From assembly GCF_900142955.1 (NCBI RefSeq), contig NZ_FRCP01000009.1, forward strand, positions 221,034 through 285,033: a DNA stretch of 64,000 nucleotides. Reading direction: 5' to 3'. Shown here piece by piece: positions 1-9,057 of the stretch (position 1 is the stretch's first letter; the number at the start of each line of letters is the position of its first letter). This DNA comes from Anaerosporobacter mobilis DSM 15930. Lineage in GTDB: Bacteria > Bacillota > Clostridia > Lachnospirales > Lachnospiraceae. The position numbers and the translations under genes were made by a program. Under the pieces are notes generated by a model. The model did not search any database and had not been told where the DNA came from. It saw only the letters and a program-made list of their open reading frames with translations.

Positions 1-1
1 A

Positions 2-496
2 AAGAATATTCCTGTACTAGGAGAAATTCTATCAGGGCATAATGTATTAGTATATGTAGCTTTGCTTTCGATTGTAGTTATCTATGTAATGCTTAACAAA
101 ACAAAACTTGGTGCTCACATCAAAGCGGTAGGTGAGAATCCAAGCGCGGCAGCAAGTGTTGGTATCAATGTTCGTAGAGTACAATTTATCTCTCTATGTC
201 TAAGTGGACTTTTAGCTGGATTTGGTGGAGCTTTCATGTCAATGGGGTACCTATCAATGTTCACAAGAGATATGATTGCTGGACGTGGTTGGATTGCAAT
301 CGCAGCTAGTGCTATGGGTAGATCAATGGTTATTCCAACTGTAATTACGTCCTTCCTTTTCGGTATCTTTAGTGCGGTTGGAAATGTATTGCAGTTACAG
401 AACATGCCATCAGAGTTAATAACTACATTACCTTATGTGGCTGTATTCATAGGTATCGTTGGATATTCCATTCGTAAGTATAAGAAAGAAAACTAA
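2..496 (+). CDS. Nucleoside-type ABC transporter permease, C-terminal part
   Basis: Partial gene: the reading frame is open from base 2 and its start lies before the window, leaving 164 residues. The product is a polytopic inner-membrane permease with several hydrophobic segments and a basic tail (IRKYKKEN). The stretch VGENPSAAASVGINV is the cytoplasmic loop typical of the BmpA-associated permeases (YufP/YufQ, RnsC/RnsD type) that import nucleosides, and the length of the remaining part fits a roughly 300-residue permease. Twenty-eight bases downstream lies a nucleoside hydrolase, which supports nucleoside uptake followed by cleavage. The family assignment is from sequence pattern; the substrate is inferred from context. 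Confidence 0.85.
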   Translation, partial: KNIPVLGEILSGHNVLVYVALLSIVVIYVMLNKTKLGAHIKAVGENPSAAASVGINVRRVQFISLCLSGLLAGFGGAFMSMGYLSMFTRDMIAGRGWIAIAASAMGRSMVIPTVITSFLFGIFSAVGNVLQLQNMPSELITTLPYVAVFIGIVGYSIRKYKKEN

Positions 497-524
497 TGGA
501 TAGGAAAGATAGGTGTATAATTAG

Positions 525-1460
525 ATGAGACCGATATTAATTGATTGTGATCCAGGGCATGATGATGCAATGGCCATCATGTTAGCACTGGCGAATACGG
601 AACATTTCGATGTTCTAGGTATTACCTGTGTTGGTGGGAATCAGACATTAAATAAAGTAAGTGAGAACACACTTAAAGTTCTTACTGTTTTGAATAAAGA
701 AATCCCAGTTGCCAAAGGTGCAGCTGGTCCGTTAATACGAGAAATCGCTCCGGCACCAGAAGCACATGGTGATACAGGAATGGATGGGCCAATTATAGAG
801 AAGATAACGATGGATTTTGTTAAACAAAATGGAGTAGAGTTCTTACGTGATAAGATTCTTATGGAAGAAGGTAAGGTAACGATTGTTGCACTTGGACCAC
901 TTACAAATATCGCTTTATTGCTTAAGATGTATCCAGAAGTAAAAGAACGTATAGACTGTATTGCTATGATGGGTGGAAGTGCAACTTCTGGCAATTCCAC
1001 AGCGGCAGCAGAATTTAATTTCTGGGTGGACCCTCATGCCGCGCATATTGTATTCCATTCTGGAATTCCACTTATTCAAGCGGGGACAGAAGTAAGTCTT
1101 GCAGCAAGTATTCTTCATACAGAAATCGAGGACTTCAAAGGAAAAGGTCGTGTATCTGATTTTGTATCGGATCTATTAGAATTCTATTCTCAGTTTTCTA
1201 AGAAGTTAGGTATTGACCGCAGTCCAATCTTTGATGCTTGTCCTGTTATGTATCTATTACATCCAGAAATCTTTGTCGCAAAGGATTATTATGTGGACAT
1301 TGAATTACAAGGTGAATTAACTGCTGGTATGTCGGTTACGGATAAGAGAGTATGGTTTGATATGAAGAAGCCGAATACTACTGTTTTATTAGATGTGGAT
1401 AGAGGGAAGTTTGTTTCATATCTGAAAGAAGCAATAGTTAAATTAGATCAAGAAGTTTAA
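525..1460 (+). CDS. Inosine-uridine type nucleoside hydrolase
   Basis: 311 residues, the usual length for the IU-nucleoside hydrolase family. These cytoplasmic enzymes split nucleosides into free base and ribose. The N-terminal calcium-binding signature is present (DCDPGHDDAMAI, residues about 7-18), as is GPLTNIALL near residue 125 and the C-terminal FNFWVDPHAA segment carrying the last calcium-site aspartate near residue 167. A weak AGGTG lies before the ATG. It follows the importer permease directly, so transport and salvage are probably co-transcribed. Which base is preferred (inosine/uridine, pyrimidine or purine) cannot be read from the sequence. Confidence 0.93.
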   Translation: MRPILIDCDPGHDDAMAIMLALANTEHFDVLGITCVGGNQTLNKVSENTLKVLTVLNKEIPVAKGAAGPLIREIAPAPEAHGDTGMDGPIIEKITMDFVKQNGVEFLRDKILMEEGKVTIVALGPLTNIALLLKMYPEVKERIDCIAMMGGSATSGNSTAAAEFNFWVDPHAAHIVFHSGIPLIQAGTEVSLAASILHTEIEDFKGKGRVSDFVSDLLEFYSQFSKKLGIDRSPIFDACPVMYLLHPEIFVAKDYYVDIELQGELTAGMSVTDKRVWFDMKKPNTTVLLDVDRGKFVSYLKEAIVKLDQEV

Positions 1461-1489
1461 TAGGTATATAATAGAATTTATATATAAGG

Positions 1490-1556
1490 GGAGTTGTTTG
1501 ATAAAGTATTTGAACATATTGTAAGTTTGGATCGTTATCATGTGACTCCTCTTTTT
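1490..1556 (+). terminator. Possible weak terminator after the nucleoside hydrolase
   Basis: GGGGAGT near 1490 can pair with ACTCCTC near 1544, one pair being a G-U wobble, and CTTTTT follows. The loop of about 50 bases is long for an intrinsic terminator, so this is tentative. The rest of 1461-1727 holds no gene that I can see. Confidence 0.3.
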
Positions 1557-1727
1557 AGATTTGTATGTTGAAGGTAATAATTTAGAAGATTCATTTAAGT
1601 TGGTGAATATGGTGGTCACACATTGAAGTACTTAGGTGAGTGGCTGTTTTGTTTCATAATAAGTCGACTTAGTACCATTAAGAAATAAGATTGAGTGTTA
1701 CGATTATATAACGAAAGAAGGGTGAAG

Positions 1728-3887
1728 ATGATTCATAAAGATTATATACAAAAAACATATGCAGGTTGGCTCGGTAAAGTAATTGGCATACGAATGGGTG
1801 CTCCAATCGAAGGTTGGTCGAAAGAAAAGATTGCTAAGTTTTATGGGAACGAAATGAAAGATTATGTAGTGGATTATCAAGATTTCGCTGCCGATGATGA
1901 TAGCAATGGTCCAATCTTTTTCGTAAGAGGACTGGAACATTATAAGAATCTTACAGCTAGAGAGATGGGATATACCTGTCTTAATTATATACCAAAAGAA
2001 CATGGATTCTTCTGGTGGGGGAATGAACTTTCTACAGAACATACTGCCTATAAGAATCTGTTATCAGGTATGGAAGCACCACAGTCAGGTAGTGCTAACG
2101 TAAATGGAATGGAGATGGCTGAACAAATAGGTGGACAAATCTTCATCGACTGTTTTGGATTCGTAGCACCAGGGAATCCTAGTTTAGCATGTGAATTAGC
2201 GGAAGCCAGTGCAAGAGTTACCCATGATCACGATGGTATTGCAGGTGCAAGATTCATCGCCGCATGTATAGCTTTAGCATATGAGATGAACGATATTCTT
2301 TCTATTATGAAAACAGCATTAACGTTTATATCAAAGGAAGGAAACTATTGTAAAGTAGTTACAGACATGATTCAGTTCTACGAAGAAGGAAAAAGTAGCG
2401 AAGAAGCATTTGCATGCTTAAGAGAGAAGTATTGGACAGATTGTTACAAGGGAATCTGTCACATCATACCGAATGCAGGAATTATAGCAATTGCATTACT
2501 ATATGGAAAAGGTAACTTCTTAAACACAATGGAAATAGTGAATCTACTTGGATTTGATACGGATTGTAACGCGGGTAATGTCGGAGCAATTTTAGGTGTT
2601 TTATGTGGTACTTACGAAGAGAATCAAGATAATGGAATTCCAAAACATCTAATCACACCGATTAAAGACGTTATGATAGCCTCTAGCATGGTAGGTAGTT
2701 TGAATATCTCAACCCTATCAGAAAATACATTGCTGTTTTGTAAGATAGGATATGAACTAGCAGAGGTGGATATGCCAGCGCCATACAAGGAATGGTGGGA
2801 AGCACTAGAGAAAGAAGGAAAGAGAATCTCTCATTTTGCTTTTGTAGATGCCATTCATGGGTTTCGAATCCGAGGTTCTTATAAGAACGCAGAACTACGT
2901 GTAACGAATACGATGGAAGATGCATATGAAGGAGACCGTTGTTTAAAGATTATCAGTAATAATATGCATCCTGGTAATCAAGTATATGTGTATCAAAAGA
3001 CATACTATGAACCAGAAGATCTTCATGATGCAAGATATCAACCATGTTTCTCACCAATTGCATATCCTGGAGATAAGGTGTCATGTTATATTAAGAATGT
3101 AACAGGGCAAAAGTTAATGGCATATCTATATTGCGTGGATTCGACAGCAAATAAGAAATACCGTTTTGCTGAAATGGAAATAAATGGGGATAAAATTGTG
3201 GATTTGTGGATAAAATTGGAAAATAGTATCCCGATTATCCACAATGCAAGAATAAAAGAAGTCGGATTAGAGCTTGTTTCGTTGGAAAATGAAGATGTAT
3301 ACTTCGGAGAACAAGTTATTGTGTATATGGATTCGTTCGTTATTGAAAGTAAACCACAAGTTTCTATGGATTTTTCCACATTGACTTTTGATGACTATTC
3401 TTTGCATAGTGTTGTACAAAAAGAGCTAAGCGGATTTACTCATTATCAGCCTACAGTAGAGGGGATTGCAATCTCAGATGATGGTGTGCGATTATCTTCA
3501 TCGGAGAAAATCTTTACTGGGGATTATTATTGGCATGATTACGAATGTGATTTGGAATTTTCACTGATACAAGGAGAGAAATTTGATCTATTACTTCGGT
3601 CGCAAGGAAGTTTACGTTCCTATGGAGTTCGAATTACGGGTAATGAGTTGCAGATTATTCGTAACTTGGAGAATACAGAATTGATTCTTAGTAATGCACC
3701 CTTTATAAGAGAAATTGATAAAGTATATCATTTGAAAACAAGAGTAGAGAAGAGCCAGATTCAAGTTATGCTTGAAGATATTACGCTTGTGGTTGAAGAC
3801 GACACCTACGCTTATGGTATGATTGGTATGCAGGTTGACGATGAGACAATTGTAGAGCTAAAGCAGGTATCGATTCGTTATAAATAA
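1728..3887 (+). CDS. ADP-ribosylglycohydrolase family protein with long C-terminal extension
   Basis: 719 residues from the ATG at 1728, which has AAGAAGGGTG upstream; an earlier in-frame GTG at 1695 lacks such a site. Residues about 1-320 match the ARH/DraG fold: the acidic metal motif ADDDSNGPIFF near residue 60, HDHDGIAGARF near 170 and the second metal motif DTDCNAGNVGAILG near 285. Known relatives remove ADP-ribose from proteins or act on related ribosides. The remaining 400 or so residues contain no motif I can name; the last 150 look like a beta-sandwich (repeated hydrophobic-polar strands, LLLRSQGSLRSYGVRITG). Placement after a nucleoside importer and nucleoside hydrolase suggests a role in ribosyl compound catabolism rather than protein regulation, which is inference. 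Confidence 0.85.
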   Translation: MIHKDYIQKTYAGWLGKVIGIRMGAPIEGWSKEKIAKFYGNEMKDYVVDYQDFAADDDSNGPIFFVRGLEHYKNLTAREMGYTCLNYIPKEHGFFWWGNELSTEHTAYKNLLSGMEAPQSGSANVNGMEMAEQIGGQIFIDCFGFVAPGNPSLACELAEASARVTHDHDGIAGARFIAACIALAYEMNDILSIMKTALTFISKEGNYCKVVTDMIQFYEEGKSSEEAFACLREKYWTDCYKGICHIIPNAGIIAIALLYGKGNFLNTMEIVNLLGFDTDCNAGNVGAILGVLCGTYEENQDNGIPKHLITPIKDVMIASSMVGSLNISTLSENTLLFCKIGYELAEVDMPAPYKEWWEALEKEGKRISHFAFVDAIHGFRIRGSYKNAELRVTNTMEDAYEGDRCLKIISNNMHPGNQVYVYQKTYYEPEDLHDARYQPCFSPIAYPGDKVSCYIKNVTGQKLMAYLYCVDSTANKKYRFAEMEINGDKIVDLWIKLENSIPIIHNARIKEVGLELVSLENEDVYFGEQVIVYMDSFVIESKPQVSMDFSTLTFDDYSLHSVVQKELSGFTHYQPTVEGIAISDDGVRLSSSEKIFTGDYYWHDYECDLEFSLIQGEKFDLLLRSQGSLRSYGVRITGNELQIIRNLENTELILSNAPFIREIDKVYHLKTRVEKSQIQVMLEDITLVVEDDTYAYGMIGMQVDDETIVELKQVSIRYK

Positions 3888-3903
3888 TAAAACTTGAGAT
3901 TAA

Positions 3904-3950
3904 AACAAAGATAGAGTAAGAGGAATCCCTTTTATTCTATCTTTGTTATT
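3904..3950. terminator. Bidirectional terminator
   Basis: AACAAAGATAGA (3904-3915) and TCTATCTTTGTT (3936-3947) are perfect inverted repeats, and the stem extends inward by several weaker pairs. It sits between the convergent ARH-like gene and the minus-strand hydrolase and has T/A-rich flanks on both sides, so it can serve both. Confidence 0.8.
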
Positions 3951-3959
3951 TACAAATGA

Positions 3960-4940
3960 TTATATTAGATAATTTAAGCAAAAAGTAGAGTTATTCATTC
4001 GATTTATCCATGAAGTTGAAGCGTCCATGGCCGCACGGCAACCATTCGTCTGATCCAGTGCATTTAACATAACAAAATCATGAATGATTGCTTGAATCCT
4101 CATCTGTGTTACACCAACACCCGCTTCCCTTAGGTTCCTTGCATAGGCTTCTCCCTCATCTCGTAAGACATCAGCTTCACCATCCAGTATCATGGCATCT
4201 GGCAACCCGCTCAATTGTCCCTTGGTAGCACGAAGTGGTGAAGCGGTAATTTGATTCCTATCTTCCTCACTCGTGGTATATTGATCCCAAAACCAAATCA
4301 TACCGTCTCGGTAGAGGTAGTAATCTTCAGCAAACAAACAATAGGATTCGGTATCAAAACAAGCATTTGTGACAGGGTAATAGAGAAGCTGTTTGTGAAT
4401 CTTTGGACCGTTACGATACTTAGCAAGAATTGTCATCACCGTTGCCATATTACCACCAACACTGTCACCTGCAACAGTTAAGGTAGAGAAGTTAACCTCT
4501 AAGCGTAATCTACGAAAGATTCGTGGTAAGCTACAAAGTACATGATAACATTGCTCGATAGCAGTAGGATATTTTGCTTCTGGAGACCTAGTATACTCTG
4601 GGAAAATAACCACAGAATTCGTTCTTGCAGCTAGCTCATGGACGAGCTTTTTATGTGTATGGATACTACCAAATACCCAACCCGCTCCATGAATATAGTA
4701 GATAACATTCGGTGTGCCGACAATGTTTGCTGGATATATACAGTAAACGTTGATTCTACCTAAGTTACCAAGATTCATAAGTACTTTTGATGTTCTTGCT
4801 GAATATGTATATACGGGGGTATCTTGTGCTTTCTCTAAAACGAGACGTCCTTGGTCGGGTGGGAGCTCAAATATAAGTGGTGGTATGGAACTTTGATCAC
4901 ATACTTTCTCAGCAGCAAGTTCTAAGGGTACACATCGCAT
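3960..4940 (-). CDS. Alpha/beta hydrolase, HSL/acetyl-esterase type
   Basis: 326 residues from ATG at 4940, chosen because AAGGAGG lies about 8 bases upstream on the minus strand; a frame-longer ATG at 4964 has no such site. Motifs of the hormone-sensitive-lipase group are clear: HGAGWVFG oxyanion loop, GDSVGGN nucleophile elbow (the family usually has GDSAGGN), the acid in DGEADVLRDEG and the catalytic histidine in IHDF. No signal peptide is seen, so the enzyme is probably cytoplasmic and acts on small acyl or aryl esters. It stands alone between two plus-strand genes. The substrate is unknown. Confidence 0.9.
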   Translation of the reverse strand: MRCVPLELAAEKVCDQSSIPPLIFELPPDQGRLVLEKAQDTPVYTYSARTSKVLMNLGNLGRINVYCIYPANIVGTPNVIYYIHGAGWVFGSIHTHKKLVHELAARTNSVVIFPEYTRSPEAKYPTAIEQCYHVLCSLPRIFRRLRLEVNFSTLTVAGDSVGGNMATVMTILAKYRNGPKIHKQLLYYPVTNACFDTESYCLFAEDYYLYRDGMIWFWDQYTTSEEDRNQITASPLRATKGQLSGLPDAMILDGEADVLRDEGEAYARNLREAGVGVTQMRIQAIIHDFVMLNALDQTNGCRAAMDASTSWINRMNNSTFCLNYLI

Positions 4941-5062
4941 CAATACAAACCTCCTTGATATCATATAGTAGTATATGAGAATGTGGCTATTATGTTATAG
5001 TATTCGCTATTTCACTAGAAAGAAAAAAGAGGGTATGCTATACTAGAGAACATATAACAGAA

Positions 5063-6067
5063 ATGAAATTGGAAGTTGGGAATGTCGTGAAGAAGAAAAT
5101 AGAAGAGTTTTGTAGATCGTTAGGTTTGGATACCTTTGGCTTTGTACCATGTAGAACTTTTGATGAGCTAAGAGAATTATATCAAATAAGACAAGAGAAA
5201 AAGCTACAAAATGAATTTGAAGAAAAAGATATTGAAAAGAGGATAAGACCTTCTCATTATATGGAAGATGGGAAGACAATACTATCAATCGCGTTTCCTT
5301 ATTATCACGAGGGAGAAGATATCGATAATGGTTTTTCCATATATACAAAACGCCCTGATTATCATCGTGTAGTCATGCAATATATAGATAAAATCTGCGA
5401 ATTTATTATATCTTTAGGTGGTAAAGCGAAGGGATTTGTGGATAGTAATACATTGCCAGAACGGTATATTGCCTATCTTGCAGGAGTTGGGTTTATTGGA
5501 AGAAACAATATGATTATTACGAAGAAGTATGGTTCTTACGTATTCTTAGGTGAGATTATAACAGATCTTAAGATTCCTTGTGAGGACAAGCATACCTTTG
5601 ATCAGATTAGAGAATATACGCAGTGTGGTGAATGTATGAATTGCATTAAGGAGTGTCCGACCAAATCAATCAATAAGCATCAAATCAATCCGAATATTTG
5701 CTTATCTTATATAACACAAAAGAAAGAGATATCAAACAAAGAAATATCCTTGTTGAAAGGTAATGTATTTGGTTGTGATTTTTGCCAGCTACAGTGTCCG
5801 TACAATCAAGATGCCACTTGCAATGTATTATCTGAGTTCAAGACGGTGGAGTATATGAATGAGGATATCTATACGTATGCAAATATGAATAACCAATATT
5901 TTAAAGAAAAGATTAGTAAAACCTCTTGTGGTTGGCGAGGGAAGAATGTTATTAAGCGTAATGCAATTATTGGTATTAATTATCAGGATAAAAAGTATGA
6001 TTTGGATGAATTTCGTGGTGATTCACCGTATATTAATGAATATATTGATAGAATACAGGAAAAATAA
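5063..6067 (+). CDS. queG: Epoxyqueuosine reductase QueG
   Basis: 334 residues. QueG performs the last step of queuosine formation at tRNA position 34, using cobalamin and two 4Fe-4S clusters. Both clusters are visible: CGECMNCIKECP near residue 192 and CDFCQLQCP near residue 237. VDSNTLPER near residue 134 carries the conserved active-site aspartate, and GRNNMII follows. It is somewhat shorter than the about 380-residue E. coli protein but keeps all motifs. The Shine-Dalgarno before this ATG is poor, so the exact start is uncertain; a GTG seven codons in is an alternative. No other queuosine genes are nearby, and a terminator follows. Confidence 0.93.
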   Translation: MKLEVGNVVKKKIEEFCRSLGLDTFGFVPCRTFDELRELYQIRQEKKLQNEFEEKDIEKRIRPSHYMEDGKTILSIAFPYYHEGEDIDNGFSIYTKRPDYHRVVMQYIDKICEFIISLGGKAKGFVDSNTLPERYIAYLAGVGFIGRNNMIITKKYGSYVFLGEIITDLKIPCEDKHTFDQIREYTQCGECMNCIKECPTKSINKHQINPNICLSYITQKKEISNKEISLLKGNVFGCDFCQLQCPYNQDATCNVLSEFKTVEYMNEDIYTYANMNNQYFKEKISKTSCGWRGKNVIKRNAIIGINYQDKKYDLDEFRGDSPYINEYIDRIQEK

Positions 6068-6088
6068 TTAAGTGCAAGTTTAAAATGT

Positions 6089-6132
6089 AAGAAGAGTACG
6101 TGGCTGTTATGGGTCATGCACTCTTCTTTTTT
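6089..6132 (+). terminator. Terminator after queG
   Basis: AAGAAGAGT (6089-6097) pairs with ACTCTTCTT (6120-6128), followed by TTTT. The loop is about 22 bases and part of it can extend the stem with one mismatch. Confidence 0.7.
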
Positions 6133-6286
6133 GAAGTTCAATAAGTGCCATCGCCTTATGTAGCAACCTTTAGTGAAAATAACAGAAATTGTACAAATTT
6201 CCACGAAAAAAATAAAAAAACATAAAACTTTTCACTCTTTTAAATTGTCTAATATGATAGAATGAAAAATAGAGGAGATGGTTATC

Positions 6287-7288
6287 GTGTTAAGAGAACA
6301 AAGAAAAAGACTTAGAAGAAAAAGAAGAAAACAATTACTAGTTGCCCTAGCATTAACAGGGATATTTAGTGTATCTATTATAGAATCTGCTGCTCATGTG
6401 AACGAAGCAACGGACCAAAATCATTTCACGAATATTGCTACATTGGATTCTGTTAAAGACAATGGATTTGGGGACGTAAGACCATTGAGTAAAGATGAAC
6501 AGAAGAATGAAGAGCTTGATAGAGAAGAAAGTGGAAAAGAAAATAATGTAAGTGATGATGGAGTAGTGAAACCAGCTGAGACCACAGAAAACGATGTTCA
6601 AGAAGAAAAAGAAGACGCTAAGCAAGAACAAGTTAGTCAAGAAGAAATAAATCAGGAAGAAAATAACAAGGAAGAAAATAAAAAAGATGAGTTAAATATT
6701 GATAATAAAAATGAAATAGAAAAAGATAACTTTTCAGATGCAGTTTTTATAGGGGATTCCAGAACCGAAGGACTACAGATTAATACAGGGCTAACAACTG
6801 CAAGATTCTTAGCGGCAAAGGGATTAATGGTTGATACTGCATTGAAAAACAACGTAATCAAGTTGAAGAATGGATCGAGAGGAACTGTCATCGATGGATT
6901 GAAAGAAAGAACCTATAATCGAGTGTATGTCATGTTTGGTATGAATGAACTAGGTTGGCCATATCTTGATGTATTTACTAGCCGTTATGAAAAACTAATT
7001 ACAGAAATAAAAAAAGTACAACCGAATGCAACGATTTATGTCCAATCAATCTTACCTGTTTCAAAAGCGAAATCGGATAAAGACTCTATCTATAATAACG
7101 AAAATATTAGTAAGTTCAATAAAGCGATTAAAGATATGGCAGATAAGAATGGATATATTTACTTAGATGTGGCAAGTGCCGTAACAGACAGTAATTCGGC
7201 ATTACCAAGTAATGCAAGCTCAGATGGTGTACATTTGAATAAAGAATATAGCCAAAAGTGGTTAAACTACTTAAGAGATACAAAGTAA
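6287..7288 (+). CDS. Membrane-anchored SGNH/GDSL hydrolase
   Basis: 333 residues from GTG at 6287. GAGGAG ends at 6277, so the upstream ATG at 6278 would have no spacer while the GTG has nine bases. A highly basic start (REQRKRLRRKRRK) precedes one hydrophobic segment (about residues 16-34), giving an N-in anchor. Residues about 60-145 are a Glu/Lys/Asn-rich low-complexity linker, fitting a cell-wall spacer. The C-terminal domain has the nucleophile block FIGDSRTEG, the asparagine block FGMNELG and the DGVHL Asp-His pair of SGNH hydrolases. Relatives act as esterases or O-acetyl transferases on wall polymers. It is followed 22 bases later by a DUF4358 lipoprotein, so both probably act at the envelope. 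Confidence 0.88.
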   Translation: MLREQRKRLRRKRRKQLLVALALTGIFSVSIIESAAHVNEATDQNHFTNIATLDSVKDNGFGDVRPLSKDEQKNEELDREESGKENNVSDDGVVKPAETTENDVQEEKEDAKQEQVSQEEINQEENNKEENKKDELNIDNKNEIEKDNFSDAVFIGDSRTEGLQINTGLTTARFLAAKGLMVDTALKNNVIKLKNGSRGTVIDGLKERTYNRVYVMFGMNELGWPYLDVFTSRYEKLITEIKKVQPNATIYVQSILPVSKAKSDKDSIYNNENISKFNKAIKDMADKNGYIYLDVASAVTDSNSALPSNASSDGVHLNKEYSQKWLNYLRDTK

Positions 7289-7310
7289 AACGAAGGAGGA
7301 AGTTGATTTT

Positions 7311-7754
7311 ATGAAACGAATAATTTTATTGATCATGATGGCAGCACTATTAACAGGTTGTGGCAAGAAAGAGGTAACCAATATTAAGCCTGACGATATA
7401 GCAAATCGTCTATTGAAGGAAGTGACCTATGGTGGGAACATGGATCAGATGAATGATGATATGATTGCAATCTTATATGATGTGAATGCAGAAGATGTTA
7501 GCAAACAAATCGTATATTGTAGTACGGATGCCACTGCTGATGAGATTGCTGTTTTTGAAGCAACATCAGAAGATGCAGCGAAACGTGTAGAAGAAGTGGT
7601 AAAACAAAGAGTGACGGATCAAAAGGCAAGCTTTGAAGGTTATGAACCAAAGGAAGTTGAAAAGTTAGAGAAGGCAATTGTTAAGAGAGTAGGAAAGGTA
7701 GTTGTTTTGAGCGTCTCTAATGATAGCGATAAAGCAAATGAAATATTAAAATAA
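7311..7754 (+). CDS. DUF4358 lipoprotein
   Basis: 147 residues with a lipobox LLTGC (Cys17), so it is probably exported and lipid-anchored. The body matches the DUF4358 pattern known from Lachnospiraceae: YDVNAEDV, then a TADEIAVFEA block, then FEGYEPKEVEKLEKA and a valine-rich last strand. The biochemical role of DUF4358 is not known; members often sit beside SGNH hydrolases and membrane O-acyltransferases, and here the SGNH gene is directly upstream. AAGGAGGAAG precedes the ATG. A long inverted repeat follows. Confidence 0.85.
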   Translation: MKRIILLIMMAALLTGCGKKEVTNIKPDDIANRLLKEVTYGGNMDQMNDDMIAILYDVNAEDVSKQIVYCSTDATADEIAVFEATSEDAAKRVEEVVKQRVTDQKASFEGYEPKEVEKLEKAIVKRVGKVVVLSVSNDSDKANEILK

Positions 7755-7781
7755 AAAACTACGTAATAATAGCATAGTAAT

Positions 7782-7838
7782 GAAAGAGCAAGCAATATGA
7801 AACCTAGATAATTAGGAATACATATTGCTTGCTCTTTC
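7782..7838. terminator. Long hairpin between convergent genes
   Basis: An 18-base perfect inverted repeat, 7782-7799 and 7821-7838 (begins GAAAGAGCAAGC, ends GCTTGCTCTTTC), with a 21-base loop. The T-tract on the plus side is short. It probably serves both the DUF4358 gene and the minus-strand gene that ends at 7908. Confidence 0.7.
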
Positions 7839-7907
7839 GAATATGAGCTAGGTTGCTATAGACAATTAGTAGAGAGAATTTAGATTAGTTTGCCTTAGTT
7901 ACTAATC

Positions 7908-8399
7908 CTATAACTTTACTTCTTGTTCAGAGAACCCATCTTCTTCTGCTATAGATGGAGGTGTCATAGAATTATGTTTTGGTTTGTCAGCAATCTTGGT
8001 CATTGTAACGGTCTCGTTACCTTCGGAATCTGTAGTTGTGATCTTCAGATAGATGGACCCATCTGGTCCAACAACATATTCTCTAACCGAATCACCTTCA
8101 ATCTTTTCACCACTTCTGGAGGAATTTGAAGATCCACTAGTAGATGCTATATCTTCCTCTGTTGGAGCGTTTGGATCTTCACCGTTTTCTTGTTTGGTAG
8201 CTTTGATTTGTTCCATGATATTACCATAGGTTTCAGAAGGAATAATAGCTGAGGAATCTTCGATGGTACTTATGTAAGAATCTCTATCAGAATCCGCATT
8301 CGCATTCGTGGTTTGATTGGAATTCTCATTATACGTTCTTTGTAGTGTGCTTTGTGCCTCAATCGCGTTAAGGCGTTGTCTTAACGATTCAATAGTCAT
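7908..8399 (-). CDS. Small acidic Ser/Thr/Asn-rich protein of unknown function
   Basis: 163 residues from ATG at 8399, which has AGGAGG eight bases upstream on the minus strand. There is no signal peptide or membrane segment. Residues 1-20 can form a short amphipathic or coiled helix (ESLRQRLNAIEAQ). The middle, about 25-105, is polar and low-complexity (Asn, Ser, Asp, Glu). Residues about 108-140 form a compact beta pattern (YVVGPDGSIYLKITTTD). I do not recognise a family. It stands alone, transcribed toward the DUF4358 gene, and the long hairpin at 7782-7838 is its likely terminator. Confidence 0.7.
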   Translation of the reverse strand: MTIESLRQRLNAIEAQSTLQRTYNENSNQTTNANADSDRDSYISTIEDSSAIIPSETYGNIMEQIKATKQENGEDPNAPTEEDIASTSGSSNSSRSGEKIEGDSVREYVVGPDGSIYLKITTTDSEGNETVTMTKIADKPKHNSMTPPSIAEEDGFSEQEVKL

Positions 8400-8658
8400 A
8401 GTATGACCTCCTATTTTTCGTGTGTACATCCATGTAATAGTGGGAAAACATCCTATTTTCTATACTACATATCGGTATAAATATTTGTTTTATTATACAG
8501 TTCACAGAAACTACATACAAAGTTCACAAAGAAAAATGTAAAATGAGTATAATGTAAATGGAAGTATTTACCGATACTATATATAGCATTATCTTATATA
8601 AGGATAAATTATATGACGTAATGTGAATCTATAATTAAAATGAAAGGAGGATATTGTC

Positions 8659-8829
8659 ATGTATCAAAATAGTTTACGTAACCAAACAAGTGTATTACAG
8701 GATTGTAGTGCATATACTAAAAGAATAATTAACTGGAAAACATGCTATAGAGATCAAAATTATTGTGAACATAACAATAGAATCCAATCTATAGAACAAG
8801 TAAGTTTAATTGAAATTAACGGATATTAA
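8659..8829 (+). CDS. Short 56-residue protein, unknown
   Basis: An open frame starting at ATG 8659 behind a near-perfect Shine-Dalgarno (AAAGGAGG, 8644-8650, spacing eight) and ending at TAA 8827-8829. The peptide is polar, with cysteines at 16, 29 and 36, a basic patch (TKRIINWK) and no membrane segment. Its supports are the strong ribosome site and a transcription unit of its own, with structured RNA and a terminator downstream at 8840-8951. No family is recognised. A spore or metal-related small protein is possible but unsupported. Confidence 0.6.
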   Translation: MYQNSLRNQTSVLQDCSAYTKRIINWKTCYRDQNYCEHNNRIQSIEQVSLIEINGY

Positions 8830-8839
8830 GTTGTAGTTT

Positions 8840-8882
8840 CGATAGCAAGGTTTTCTAGTTATTTAGTAGAATCATGCTATCG
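8840..8882 (+). other. RNA hairpin downstream of the 56-residue ORF
   Basis: CGATAGCA (8840-8847) and TGCTATCG (8875-8882) are perfect inverted repeats around a 27-base loop. It sits between the small ORF and the terminator at 8907-8951, so the transcript 3' end holds two stem-loops. Confidence 0.5.
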
Positions 8883-8906
8883 GCTGAATAGGATATAGGG
8901 ATAGGT

Positions 8907-8951
8907 AAGCCGATTACTAGATGCGATAAGCGTGTAGTAGTGGGCTTTTTT
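8907..8951 (+). terminator. Terminator after the 56-residue ORF
   Basis: A 13-position stem, AAGCCGATTACTA (8907-8919) with TAGTAGTGGGCTT (8935-8947), has one mismatch and one wobble and is followed by six T residues (8946-8951). It closes the unit that starts before 8659. Confidence 0.8.
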
Positions 8952-9057
8952 GTTTCAAAATTAAACTATAGAATATGTATATTTATGAAAGTTACTTCAT
9001 GTATTAAAGAAGAAAATTAAATTGTTATGGAGATAGCATAGCAAGGAGGCATATAAG

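Noticed and set aside
5043..5348. 101-residue frame antisense to queG
   Set aside because: Entirely inside a well-supported gene, with no ribosome site.
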